A stretch of 64,000 nt of DNA from Gracilariopsis chorda (Eukaryota > Rhodophyta > Florideophyceae > Gracilariales > Gracilariaceae): positions 62,001 through 126,000 of the forward strand of contig NBIV01000184.1 of assembly GCA_003194525.1 (NCBI GenBank). Reading direction: 5' to 3'. Below are positions 33,701-45,200 of this stretch, one piece after another. A program made the position numbers and the translations under genes. The notes under the pieces were generated by a model. The model did not search any database. It was not told the origin of the DNA and saw nothing but the letters and a program-made list of their open reading frames with translations. The stretch's first letter is position 1. Each line of letters begins with the position of its first letter.

Positions 33701-34275
33701 CAGATTAAAAAAAGAAAGGGAAGAATGGAAGGGAGGAAGAACAGAAAAGAAATAAAACAAGGAAGGTTGTCAGCCTTTGTGGAGAGTTTTACTGTGAAAT
33801 GAGCAATTGCAATCTATAAATACCCTACACCAAACATTTCACCGTCGTTGCAGGAAGTGAAAATGGCGGTTGCATCATTACACTACACGAGTTCTTCGTG
33901 TGTGCCGGTGTACACGCAAAGCGTGCTCAAGTTACTGTGGCACAGGTTCTAATAACTAAATCAATCAACAACTAAATCAATCAACGCAAAAAATTGACTT
34001 GGATAACTGAAATTGGGCATCGACAGAAAAGAAGGAAAGAAACAAAAACAAGAGTGAAGGCTGTCAGCCTTGGAGTGGGTTTACGTGGAGCTAGAACATC
34101 TGCAACTTATATTAAAATACTAGAATGCACTACAACTACAAGCAACGGCGGCGGTTGCACCGTTAAACTACATGTTTTTCGTGTGTGCAGGTGTACACGC
34201 AAAGCGCTTGCAAACTAGAGTGGCACACTTGCACATAACTATATCAATCAACAACTAAATCAATCAACCCAACAA
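33701..34275 (-). repeat. Tandem pair of shortened copia-LTR-like units
   Basis: Two units of about 260 bp (roughly 33735-33995 and 34005-34275) repeat head to tail. Both begin with the reverse of the LTR end (GACAGAAAAGAAGGAAAGAA type, then TGTCAGCC). Both continue with CGGTTGCA...TACAC, TTCGTGTGTGC-GGTGTACACGCAAAGCG, and end in AACTAAATCAATCAAC repeated twice. The right half does not match the 0.8-kb LTRs, so this is a variant or a different, shorter LTR. Unit borders are approximate. Confidence 0.55.
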
Positions 34276-34689
34276 ATCCATTGCCAGTCCCTCGACCTAG
34301 AACCAGCTCTAATACATCAATATTTTCCATCCTGACACCCCAAACCTTCGGTGCAGTTCAGAAACGGACATTGTTCCCAAGTTTTCCAATACAACTCATA
34401 TTTGCACCTTTGGCATTGCATTACAACTGCCTACTGCGCGCACACTTGGACCAACTGCATTGCTGCAATTTGCATATCCGCAGTCCAGTACCATACATTC
34501 CAGAACAGTTGTACGGTATACGATGCCTATAAACTTTTCCAGTAGCCAATCAAGTTGACGTTTCACGTTGGGTTTGGGCAGAGGCTCATATGCGCCTTTG
34601 GAACGAGGGTGTGCAAAAGTGCCCATCCTCCCGTCTAGGTTTAGTTTTGACGAAAGTTAAGGCCTCCCGGGCAGCTTGGGCATTCACTC
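34276..34689. other. Mixed repeat debris
   Basis: This stretch holds no gene. The part from about 34545 to 34640 (AGCCAATCA...CGTTGGGTTTGG...CATATGCGC) matches a reversed piece of the copia LTR. The remainder is unassigned. Confidence 0.4.
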
Positions 34690-35281
34690 GACCACTTCCA
34701 AACTTCATCATCAGTGATCAGAACCTGGGAAACACAGTGCTACGGCGTCTGAAAATACACGCTCTCAAGTTCACGGGACTCGAATTTGGAGTCCGGGTTC
34801 ATTTTTAATATATGTGCAGTGCATCAAAACACTTACCCATACTTCAAAGACGGCTTATGACCACCCACCAGGAGGGGTAGATTCAGGTCAGTGGTAGAGT
34901 GGGAAGATCTATCGCAAATATGAATAACATATTTCAATGCATACGGCCATATGCATTCTGGCCAGTATGCCTGAATCAGCAATGCTCCAGCAGCTTCTTC
35001 CATGGTGTAATTGATCCGCTCGGCAATAGAATTGTGTTCTGTACGGAGGAGAAACCATCGTTTCTTGTACAGCATTTGTGATTGTTTTCTAGAGAGCAAT
35101 GTATTTTTCGGTATTGTCTGCGTGCGAATGCATAACACGCATATGCGCTCCTTCAACATTCTGCTGAAGCAAGTGCGCTCCTCCAAAGTGCTGGAGCTTA
35201 TGCCCAACCCCAGCAAACACTGAACTAACTCCACACCTATGCGGAACTAGTTGCTAATGCTGAATTGGACATGGCAGAGTT
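34690..35281 (-). pseudogene. Copia integrase/linker fragment C5
   Basis: The minus strand reads NSIAERINYTMEEAAGALLIQ, the integrase catalytic glutamate region, then PECIWPYALKYVIHICDRSSHS and LLVGGHKPSLKYG. A broken linker ends near 34690. It is frameshifted in its upstream third. It abuts the antisense LTR at 35282. Confidence 0.65.
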
Positions 35282-36064
35282 TTTGATAAAAATAGATAAA
35301 GTTGCGCTTCGACAGAAAATGAAAAATAAACAAAGAAGTAAAACAAGATTGAGCGTTGTCAGGCTTGGGATGGTGTACTTTACGTTGCAACCTCTGCAAC
35401 TTATATAACACCACTAGAGTGCGTTATAACGACAATAAAAACCCTAACGACTAAGTGCGGACACCCAATACTACCAATCATATTCAAACCTAATACAATA
35501 AGGGTTGCAAAAACTGGTGACTGATCAGTACAATCATGCATAATATTATTCCGGCACATGCCGACGAAGAACTGCAAGTGAAACCACCCTGACAACCATA
35601 TCCCCGCATGTCACAGCCGTGAATACTGACTTAATTGCATCATCATGACCAGGACAATTCACAAGTTCGCATGACACTGCTTCCATATCGATACCCTAAG
35701 TCCTTTGCGTAGCGTATACGTGCTGCCACACACAATTAGACGTCTGCAACGACGAGTTGTACCTGTACACCAGATGTCCTTATATAGGATTTCATGTACG
35801 TTATCCACTCACACTATGCCAAGTGGCCCACGATGTGCCAACGACCCATACACTTTGTACGACCTTTATACCACATAGCGCATAAGGGCGAATGCAGTAT
35901 CTAATCACAAGCCTGCCTTCACGTTGAGTTCGGGCACATGTGCATATGTGCTTTCGCAAAGTAGGTGCTCAAACTTGCCCATTGTTAAATGCAACTTGGT
36001 TTCCAAGTAGTCTACCATGAGTTCCTAGTGCTAACAGGCACTCGACCATGTGCCAACATCAACA
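35282..36064 (-). repeat. Copia 3' LTR of C6, antisense (L4)
   Basis: This about 783-bp copy runs on the plus strand from TTTTGATAAAAATAG...GTTGCGCTTCGACAG to ACTCGACCATGTGCCAACATCAACA. It directly follows the C-terminal codons of the C6 polyprotein (GLQQELEDE on the minus strand at 36065), the correct place for that element's 3' LTR. Confidence 0.75.
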
Positions 36065-38019
36065 CTCGTCTTCGAGCTCCTGTTGAAGTCCCACTTATTC
36101 CAATATCAATCGTGCAGCCATAGGGCTAAATGGCTTGGTGAGGATGTCAGCGTCATTGTCAGCACTGGCCACATACTTCACAGATATAGCTGTGTCCTTG
36201 ATCAGTTGCCTAATGAACTGCACCTTGATATTGATATGTTCCGCACGGCCAGAAGAGCAATGCTCACCAACAGCCCACTCAATAGCACATTGGCTGTCTG
36301 CGAGGATTGGAACACTGTTATCAACTGCTATTCCGCACTATCTCAGCACACGTGATATCCAAAGTATCTCTTGAGCCGCCATTACCATTTCATAATAGTT
36401 GGCTTCAACAGTAGACAATGCAGCTCAGCATTGCTTACGAGCACCAAAGAAACATGAGCTGGAGCCGAGTTTAATTAAATACCCAGACAAAGACTTGCGA
36501 TCTGTGGTATAACCCGTGAAATCGGAGTCTACAAGAGCATGTAAATGTAGACTTGCATTCCGATACATTAGAACATGATCACAAGTACCACGTAGGTATC
36601 GTAACACACATTTGGCTGCTCGACGGCAGTATGCAGTGGGAATATTCCGAAAGTGCGCCATTATAAGAACAGGAGGTAATATTTCAAAACGCGTACGTGA
36701 TGCCAAGTACACCAGAGACCCGATCATCTGCTGATACAATTGAACATCACGAGGTGCATTTTCCCCCTCCACATCAAGTGACTTAAAGAACAATTACACC
36801 ATTAGGCTTGGTGCTGGTTTCGAATTCTGCCATCCAAACCCGCGCAGTATCTCTTTGATACCCAGAAACTGCTGATTGGGTTCAATCTTCCATGTAGAGT
36901 CTGACATGATCCTCAACCCTCAGGGCATACAATGCCTTGAGCTCCTCCAAGATTTGGGACCGTTCTTCAGCACTTGGCGTAAAGATGAGCAGGTCATCTA
37001 CGTATAGCAGGATGTACGCATGAATGATGGTGGTCAACTTGCGCCGGAAAACACATGGCATATGAGGCAGTTCTTCAAATCCTTAGCCTTCAATATCAGA
37101 ACTGAACTTTGTGTGCCACGCAAGGTGAGCCTGCTTGAGTCCATATATGGCCTTTAACTTTTTGTAGCATCGTGACGTCAGCCCAGGGATTACACGTGGA
37201 GACATTATCCAAAATTCTTCCTTCAGGTCACCATTAAGGAACAAGTTCTTAATGTAAACCTGTGCGATATACATTTGCATGCATAGGATAATATAAAGGA
37301 ACATGCGAACCAAGTTGAAAGACAAAACTGGTGCATAGGTCTCCATGTAGTGCTGATCACATGTCTGGTGGTTTCCTCCTGCTATGAAACGAGCTTGGAA
37401 TTGGTCAACTGCAGCATTTGCATCGCGTTTCACGATAGGAATGACATACATAGTTTGTGGATGTGACTGCGGTAGATTTGCAACCCAAGGACCTTTGTCA
37501 TTTAGTGATGCGAGCTCTTCATCAATAGCGGTCTACCATTGTGCTATTTCGGATGGAGTATAAAACAATGCCTCCTGAACTGTTGAGTCGTCACTTGTAG
37601 TCACCTCAACTGAAGAAGTAGCAGCATTAGCCATTTTCCATCAAAGTTGTGGTGCACGCCAATTGCGACGAGGATCCCTGGAGCCTAGTCCAGGCTGAAA
37701 ATTCGACTCACCAAGATCACTAGAATCAATGTCGCTGTTCTTTCCATCACCAGTGTCACTAGCAGAAGGGTCTAAAATTGGAATTTCAATATCATTCACA
37801 TTTTCTGCGGAACGATCCGGTGCATCTGTTGTACCAGGTTTTAGGAAAAACCGAAGATTTTTGACAGCATGAATTGAGAAATCATCTGAGCTTCCACTAC
37901 AACTGTCGTACCCAGCGCTACTATAGTCAATGTCGGATTCAATTTCGTAATCCATGTAATTTGTGAGATATAGTGCCCCAGGGAATGTGGAATCATCAAA
38001 CGCGACATGCCAGTGTGGG
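36065..38019 (-). mobile_element. Ty1/copia element C6, 3' half (linker, RT, RNase H)
   Basis: From 38013 down it reads the linker (HVAFDDSTFPGALYLTNYMD, then acidic SDTGDGKNSDIDSSDLGESN) and the RT (37083-37451, IPIVKRDANAAVDQFQARF, HYMETYAPVLSFNLVRMFLY, LKAIYGLKQAHLAWH). The catalytic pair YVDDLLIFTPS is at about 37000. RNase H (36425-36793) is next, with DSDFTGYTTDRKSLSG and FFGARKQC, and continues to 36065. The aspartate of the first RT motif is changed (QVYIKNLFLNG instead of QVDVKNAF). Frameshifts at 36800-36950. Its 5' half is cut off at the LTR starting at 38020. Confidence 0.78.
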
Positions 38020-38820
38020 TGTTGGCACATGATCGAGTGCCTTGTAGCCCTGGGAGATGATGGTGGAGTACTCGAAAACAAGGGTGCATATAACGATGGG
38101 CAGGTTTGAGCACCCCCTTTGAAAGAGGGCATATGCGCGTGTGCTCGAACGCAACTTGAAACGGGCCTATTACTGGCTACTGCACATTCCATTATGCATT
38201 TCGTGGTTTAGAAGTGCTATACAATGTATACGTCGTGGGCACAGCATGATGCACTTGGCAAAATTTGAGTGGACAACGTACATGAGATTTTGTGTGGCTA
38301 CATCTGGTTTACAGGTACACCACGTTGTTGCAGACGTGTGATTGTGTGTGCGAGCTGCAAAAGTGTGATTATGGGTGCCAGCATCTGCACAGTACGCAAT
38401 GAACGTAGGGTATCGGTATTGGTGAAGTGTCATTTGAACTTTTGCCTTGTGATGGTAATGATGACGCAATTAAGACATTACATAGGGCTTTGACATGCTG
38501 GCGCATTATTGTCATGGTTTTTTCACTTACTGTGATTTATCGGACTGTGCCGGGACAATATTTTCATGGTTGTAGTGAATTCTCACCAGTTTTTGCAAAT
38601 CTTTTTGTGTTACGTTTGATTACGATTGGTAGTATTGGGTGTCGGCACTTAGTGGTTAGCGTTTTCCTTGTAATTGTAGTGCACCTTAGTAGTACTATAT
38701 AATTTGCAGACGTTGCAGATTCAAGTAAACCACCCCAAGGCTGACAATCTTCGCTGCTGTTTCTACTTCTTTCTTCCTTCTTCATTTCCGTCGAAGCCCA
38801 ATTTCATTTATCATCAAAAG
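38020..38820 (+). repeat. Copia 5' LTR of C7 (L5)
   Basis: The LTR runs from TGTTGGCACATGATCGAGTGCC to TTTATCATCAAAA, about 801 bp. It is followed at once by a primer-site-like sequence, so it is a true 5' LTR. It interrupts the minus-strand element C6 within the HVAFDDS codons; eight bases (AGTGTGGG) lie between C6 and the LTR start. Confidence 0.78.
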
Positions 38821-38834
38821 GTCATGGGCCCAGA
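38821..38834 (+). promoter_or_regulatory. Primer binding site of C7 (initiator tRNA-Met anticodon arm)
   Basis: GGTCATGGGCCCAG directly follows the 5' LTR. Its complement, CTGGGCCCATGACC, matches the anticodon stem-loop of eukaryotic initiator tRNA-Met (CTGGGCCCATAACC) with one difference. It does not match a tRNA 3' end. This resembles the half-tRNA primer sites known from Drosophila copia and yeast Ty5. Confidence 0.65.
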
Positions 38835-39593
38835 GCGTCGACATATTTCAGACATTGCTCTGTTTTCTCTCTCGTTTGTTTCTGCGTTGCGCATATTATG
38901 GAGACCTAGTTGCAGAGGTGAATGTCGGCAAAGCGTTCAGGGACTTGTCTCTGGTAAACTGACCTTAGCCTGATTTGATCGCTGTTTCTTTGGTTTCAGC
39001 GCACAAACTTCGAGCTCATTACCAGCAAGTGAACACCAGGGGTTACCTGGTGAAAGCATATCGCACTTGTAAGTTACCTACCTGGTATGTTTCGTACGGA
39101 TTGAGCACCCTGTTCTCGAAGTGCGCAGAGTACCGCAGGTCGGAGAAAATCGCATCTTGCACCTCAAGAGAACATCCAGGGTCTAGTGCTTCAACCCTTA
39201 GGGTAGCGGAGGCCCTCTGTTCTGTCAGACTGCCCGCTTTTACGAAGTTTCATCTCTTATTTCGTTCTCCGAGTGTGCTACAGAGCTGCGCGTGGGTATA
39301 TGGCGGGTGTAGAGGACCTGACCTCCACCTGCGACTCGCGTACCACATGCGTCTCGATGAACGTTGAGACTTCTTCACACGGTCTCCGGTAAAACTCTTT
39401 ATGTTGATTGCTTTAGGGGTGGTTTTGGGGATTTACACTGCGGTATTCATTTCTTAGTGCGATCTCAGTTTCAAATTTTGGTGCTCCTCCAATTGTACAC
39501 GTACCCTCTCTCGGAAATCGGTTTTAAGAAGCATTGAATCTCTCATTCTGCTCTGTAACATATATTTATTGGTGTTTCGGCTTTTCGGGAAGT
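38835..39593 (+). other. Leader of copia C7, conserved pre-gag segment
   Basis: About 760 bases separate the primer site from gag. The part at 38860-39380 aligns with the reverse of 33000-33700, so it belongs to the element. A GTAAAC...TTTGGTTTCAG pair at 38954-38999 is kept in both copies and could be a tiny intron. The peptide VNVGKAFRDLSLVN in one frame matches KVGEAFRDFLLVN in the other copy, and YLVK recurs downstream, hinting at a decayed leader peptide. I do not recognise it. Confidence 0.4.
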
Positions 39594-40470
39594 ATGTCTC
39601 GCTCCGAAGTTGAGACTGAAACTAACTCTGGTGTGAAAATTCCTACGCTTTCATGGTAAGCATTGTGAGGATTATACATTACGGCGACATCGACTTCGTG
39701 CAGCGTATCACATTGAAGGTGTCTGGAATGTAGCGGCGTCAAATTTGGATGAGTCATCGAGTGCTAGATTGACTCAAGATTCATCGTTCAGTGCTGCTCT
39801 GAGCAGTTCCCGACTCATGGCAAAACGCGAAAAAGCATGTGCAATCATCATCTGTGCACTTGGAGATGCCCCTTTACGCGTAGCCATGGATATGGATGAT
39901 GACCCGGGCCGTATACCTAGACTATTAGATGCAAATTATGCGTCAAGTAGAACAGTATCTCGTATCGCTGTACAGACTGAACTGTTCCCAATGTCGTATA
40001 ATGGCCAAAGTAATTCGGAATATGTCGACCAGTTTCCCACGTTATTCTCATAATTGAACCGGTTGGGGAAGGACGATACCATTCCAGAGTCACATAAGAC
40101 TCCAATGTTTCTGACCTCTATTGAACCCAACTGCTCCATGAAGTTAATTGCTGCGGAACTTAGGACTAAGGATATCTCAGAACTGACGTGGGACCATGTG
40201 GCCACCACTTTGATTGACGAGTACAACGCTTGTCGACGTAACTCTGCCAATTCCAGTCGTATTCACAACTGCAAAACGTACCTAGGTAAGGGCAACGGCC
40301 GTCAATTTGGACGCAACGGAATGTCAAATGGGGAGGAAGTAATGGCAATGCATCCGATTCCAACTCCAATTTTGAGTCCAATGGGCCTGTTCATGCTGTT
40401 GCCAGTAACAATGGTTGTCCTTGCACCTTCTGCGACCACGACAGTCATACGCAGGACCGATGCCACATGA
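39594..40470 (+). pseudogene. Copia C7 gag
   Basis: The ATG at 39594 opens MSRSEVETETNSGVKIPTLSW, then a stop and frameshift. The main part reads RLTQDSSFSAALSSS, AKREKACAIIICALGDAPLR, LLDANYASSRTVSRIAVQTE and, after a stop at 40050, LNRLGKDDTIPESHKTPMFL and DISELTWDHVATTLIDEYN. It ends in an intact CCHC nucleocapsid knuckle, CTFCDHDSHTQDRC, at 40422-40463. This is the UBN2-type gag of Ty1/copia elements. It packages element RNA in virus-like particles when intact. Here it is broken by at least one frameshift and two stops. Confidence 0.75.
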
Positions 40471-40689
40471 GCCCTGATAATTCGGACAACAGTTTACCGA
40501 AAGTCATCTTACAAAAACTGAAGGCTAGTTCTGGTGACAAGTCCAAACCCTCTGGGAAGCCCCAAAGAGAGCATCCAAGAGTGAAATCGCCAGAACGGTT
40601 GTCCGGAAGTGGACGATGTTCCCATCTGCTTGTAATGGATTGAATATCTATGCCCGCAGCGGCGCCCCCCCCATTTCTTTTGTGTTATG

Positions 40690-41676
40690 CATCTGCGTTT
40701 GTATCCAACACATTGGTTGATGTCTCTCCGAGATTTATTGAGGTTGCTGAGAACACCACGGTCAGGGCCACACAAAAAGGAGGTGTTTTACTTTCTACTG
40801 CCTCGCATTGAGACTAGCTTGCGATTGACAGATAAACGGCTGGTACCAGATCTTGGGTACAACGTGGTGTCTGTTGGTCGTATGGCCGATAAAGGCATTC
40901 ATTCGATGTTCTGTGGAAATGAGGTTCGCATTACACGCGAAGAAGCGTTTGAAATCGGATGTGGTCAACGAAAAATGCGCTCTAGCTTGTACACGTCACC
41001 ACGTCCAATCGAGCATACCGATCAACGAACGCTACTATATGCTAAAGACTTAGACCTCAGAAAGCTGTGGCTCCACCGACTGGAACATATGAACCCACAA
41101 GAACTCCAAAAGTTACACTAGCAAGTTGACGGTGTACCAAACCTAAAGCAACGGGAGGAGGTATGTCGGCCATGTTGACTGGGCGAGGCACATAAATTTC
41201 AGTTTTTTTGGAAAGTTTACACGAGCAAAAGAGGTTAGACATATTGTGCATTCGGACATCCTTGGTCCACTGCCGCCATCATTTCCTGATCGTTTCCAAT
41301 GTGCGTCTGCGTTCATCGATGATCAGTTACGGTACGCTCTGCTTGGCCATCATGTTGCATAGATCCGAAATTGGTGATGTACTCGTGGAGAAAAAACAGA
41401 AACTTCAGCAGCTTGGAGGAGCGCATATGCTTGTTTAGAATTTGCACTCCGATAGTTCAGAATGGTACATTGCACTACAAAAAAACTCTTCCAGTGATCT
41501 GCAGGGTATGCCGTTCTCACCTCTTTATTCGCGGAACATAACCCCATTTCCAAGCGTATCAATCGCACTCTGGAAGAAGCAGCTTCAGCTTTGTTGATTC
41601 AGGCCAACTTGCCAGAGTGCTTATGTTTCTAGGCATTAGAGTAGGTTATATATGTTTGCAATAGATTTCGACACTC
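40690..41676 (+). pseudogene. Copia C7 protease end and integrase
   Basis: After a short protease flank (ENTTVRATQKGGVLLS-type text) it reads DLGYNVVSVGRMADKGIHSM, then the integrase zinc region with LHRLEHMNPQELQKLH and CRPC. A stop lies within the zinc region. Core text follows in other frames, with a catalytic glutamate region at about 41540-41590 (SKRINRTLEEAASALLIQ-like). It ends at VIYVCNRFRHS, where the family S LTR has inserted. Confidence 0.7.
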
Positions 41677-42470
41677 TGTAGTGCAATGCCCGGTAGCGGG
41701 AGTCAACCGAAGGAAATTTGGCATCTTTCCTCGTTAGAGGTGAGGCCAGTTAGATAGAACCCTCCCAGGAGTGGCACTACTATGTCTGGTTGTAAGGCTG
41801 AGGCCACCCGTCGCCACTTGCGTAGAGAGGTTCAGGCAAGAATTGGGTATCCGCAGCACCGGTTTATGGGGCAGTTATTCCTCTGTAGAGGTGAGGTTTT
41901 CCCGTTTGTAGCACGCGCGAACAGGAGCCGTGGGTAGCGAGAAAGCCACCCTGTAAATCGAAAGTAAGGGGGAGCTGAGTTAAGGTTGTCGTGAAGAAGA
42001 TTAATGGCAATGACGGTTAGTAAACCTTATAAAAGGCGAACACTAAGACAGTTGGAGTAACAATCCGAATACCCGGGTCCTTTAGATAAGGAAGGGGGTT
42101 AGACTTCCCATAGGCGACGGAGCTTCCGTTAAAAGAGGAGTAGAGAATACGCAAAGGCGGTGAGGTCTAGAGCCAATTCCCCAGGGTCGGGTCCCTTGTT
42201 GGAGAAGGTTTACTGTTGTGACCGGAACTCGCCGGTGCACTAACTACTAACCATCCCAGAAATCGGTGTAAAACAATAAATAAAATTAACTAAATTACTC
42301 CCTTTTGGTGCTTCATGCCCACTACTGTGGCCAACCGCCAATTGAATCTTTCGTGTCCCACGTGTCCAATCCACTATTAGTGGTCATAGTTCATGCAATG
42401 ACTACATTAAGGAAACATTGGGGAACTTAACCAAGTACCAAGAATCCCTCCCTGACGGCATTGCATTTCA
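41677..42470 (+). repeat. Solo LTR, family S, copy 3, inside copia C7
   Basis: A 794-bp unit starts TGTAGTGCAATGCCC and ends GGCATTGCATTTCA. It is flanked by CACTC (41672-41676) and AACTC (42471-42475), a 5-bp duplication with one difference. Removing it rejoins copia codons across the site (NRFRHS to TNSMTSHPLVTGNKPS, in the place of NRVPHSTTG in other copies). So this LTR landed in C7 after C7 was in place. Confidence 0.8.
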
Positions 42471-42479
42471 AACTCTACC

Positions 42480-43987
42480 AACAGCATGACTTCACACCCG
42501 TTAGTGACCGGTAATAAGCCGTCGTAGAGTGCTTGGATGCGCAGCCTATGTACTGAAATTAAACCCGGACACTACGTTTGAGTCTTGTGCACTTGATGGA
42601 GTGTACTTGCAGACTCTGGAGCATGGTGATTACGAGGTTCTAGGCAATGATGACAGTGATATTCCTCAAAGTGTGAGGTACCAGCATGTCACTTTTGATG
42701 AATATACATTCCCTGGGGCACAACATATATCAAAAATTAAATGGACGACGAAAGTGCATCGGACGTTGAATATAGTGGCGCTGGGTATGACAGCTGTAGT
42801 GAAAGCTCAGATGAGTTCAAACTTGCGGTTGTCAAAGGACTTAGGTTTGTCAGAGAAACTGGTAAAACAGATGCACCTGAACATCCCCCGGAAACTGCGA
42901 AGGGTGTTGAAACTCCAGTTTTAGACCCTCATGGCGGTGACACTGGTGATGCCGAGGACCGTGACAATGATTCTAGTGATCTTGAAGGTTCAAATGTTCA
43001 GTCTAAACTAGGCGCCAAGTATCGTCGTTGCAATTTCCCAGCACCATAACGTTGATGACGTATGCTGGTTCTGCTACTTCTCAAGTCGAAGTGACCGCCA
43101 GGGACGATCTAACACTGCAGGAGGCATTGTCGTCAACTCCATCCGAGAGAGCGCAATAGGAGAGCGCTATTGATGAAAAGCTTGCGTCATTAAATATAAA
43201 AGGTACTTGGATTGTGGATGACTTACCGCAGTCGCAGTTGTTACCTACACATTTGATACCTAAGGTGAAACGTGATGCATATGCTGCAGTTGACCGATTC
43301 AGAGCTCGTATCGTAGGAGAAGAAAACCACCAGACATATGGTCAGGGTTACATGGAGACCTATGCCATAGTGGTATCTTTCAATTCGGTTCGCATGTTCC
43401 TGTACATTATTCTTTACATGCAAATGTATATCGCTCAGGTTGAGCTTAAGAATGCATTCCTGAATGGTGACCTGGAAGAAGACGTTTCGGTAATGGCTCC
43501 ACGTTGTATCCCTGTGCTGAAGTCACAATGCTACAAACTGCTAAAGGCCATATATGTTCTCAAGCAGGCTCACCTTGCGTGGCACATCAAGTTCAGTACT
43601 CACATTGATTGGAAAAGAGTTGTAGAACTGCCTAGGGCGCCATGTGTACTCCGAGGCAAGTTGAACAGTAACATTCATGTTTACATTCTGGTATACTTGG
43701 ACGACCTGCTAATCCTTACGCCGAGTGCTGAAGAACGGTCCCGAATCTTCGGGGTGCTCAAGGCATTGTATGACCTGAGGATTGAGCATCGTGTCAGATT
43801 CTAATTCTGTGTTGATTTTGTCTCGAAGTTAGAATCAAATGCAAAGATGCTGGGTTTTAAACTGGGACAACCCGTATATATCGAAGGGATACTGCGCAGG
43901 TTTGGACTGCAGAATTCGACACCAGCACCAAGCCCAATGATCGAATCGTTCTTTACTTCATTTGAAGTGGATGAGGACAAGCCACTT
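42480..43987 (+). pseudogene. Copia C7 linker and reverse transcriptase
   Basis: The linker reads GCAAYVLKLNPDTTFESCAL, YQHVTFDEYTFPGAQHIS, then an acidic stretch (VETPVLDPHGGDTGDAEDRD). The RT frame 43214-43804 is 196 codons long and shows PKVKRDAYAAVDRFRARIVG, GYMETYAIVVSFNSVRMFLY, QVELKNAFLNGDLEEDVSVM, LKAIYVLKQAHLAWH and the catalytic VYLDDLLILTPSAEERS (about 43690). The YLDD aspartates are intact, while the first motif has glutamate in place of aspartate (QVELKNAF). A stop at 43804 and frameshifts follow before the antisense LTR. Confidence 0.78.
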
Positions 43988-44799
43988 TGATGGATATAAC
44001 GAGTATTGGGCTACGGCGAATTTGTCGAACAAAGAAAGAAAGAAATGAAAAATTGAAGGTGGCCAGTATTGGGGGCAAGTTTACTTAGTACTGGGATTTC
44101 AGATTTTTAAATGGTACCTCTAGTTTGAACTACCACTACAAAGAAACCCTACAACACTAAGTGGGAACGCCCAATACTACTAATCATATTCAAACATAAC
44201 CCCATAAGGGTTGCACACACTGATTACAGCTAATTACAACCATGAAAAAGAACATAACAACAAATTACAACAACGCAAACCAAGTGAACAAAGCAGCCAA
44301 CAATGCGCAACAAGTGAACAAGATATGCCAACAATGTGCCAGCATGTGACAGCACTTTGTAAACATTTACTTGCATCATTATGACTATCACAAAGCACAG
44401 ATTCACATGCCACCGCATCCATCTAGATACCTTAGGTATGTTGCGTGCATGGCACGTGCTTACATGCACATCTGCACCTATGCAACACCTGCATGTACCT
44501 GTAATACAGATGTAGCCACACATAGTTCTAAGTACTATGCCCTACAACCTTATTCCATGTGGCCAGTTCCGTGCACATGACCCATAGGATGCACAACACT
44601 TGTAACTAATGCATTGCATATGCGTAAATGCAGTAGGCAATCATATAACCATTTCAAGTTGGGTTTGAGAACACATGCAAATGCACTTTTGTAAAGCAGC
44701 TCTCAAAAACAGCCCTCCGTTATATGAAGCTTTGTTTCCAAGTGCTTCACCATGATGGAACAGGACTACCAGGCACTTGACCATGTGCCCACATCAACA
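43988..44799 (-). repeat. Copia LTR, antisense, inserted in C7 (L6)
   Basis: This about 812-bp antisense LTR runs from TGATGGATATAACGAG to CCATGTGCCCACATCAACA and separates the C7 RT from its RNase H, which resumes with QMIRSLLYLALRTRLDI at 44800. No matching duplication is seen; compared with C3 about 30 bases of the target are missing. Confidence 0.7.
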
Positions 44800-45200
44800 C
44801 AGATGATCAGGTCTCTGCTGTACCTGGCATTACGCACCCGTTTGGACATATTGGCACCTGTATGTATCTTAGCACGCTTCGAGAAAGCATGAAATCGATA
44901 CTGTCATCGAGTGGTGAAACGCGTGCTAAGGTTTTTACGTGGCACTACTCACCATGGACTTCTTTAATACTCCGGGAACCTCCTACTGAATGGTCATTTA
45001 GACTCTGATTACGCAAAGGATACCACTGATAGGAAGTCTTTGTCTGGCTTTATGATCAAACTTGGGTCATTAGTTTGTTTCTACGGTGCCCGTAAGCAGG
45101 CGTCCGTAGCATTTTTGACAGGTCACAATCACTGCAATTGCACTGGAGATGGAAGCTTGCTATAAAGCTGCAACGTCATGCATACTAGCATGCGCTCTTC
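44800..45200 (+). pseudogene. Copia C7 RNase H, first part
   Basis: The text QMIRSLLYLALRTRLDILAP, then VVKRVLRFLRGTTHHG, DSDYAKDTTDRKSLSGFMIK and FYGARKQASVAF gives the first catalytic aspartate. It shifts frame to ALEMEACYKAATSC near 45150, where homology ends. Confidence 0.65.

Noticed and set aside
38704..39367. Plus-strand frames in the C7 leader as host genes
   Set aside because: The region recurs in reverse at 33.0-33.7 kb next to copia gag, so it belongs to the retrotransposon.
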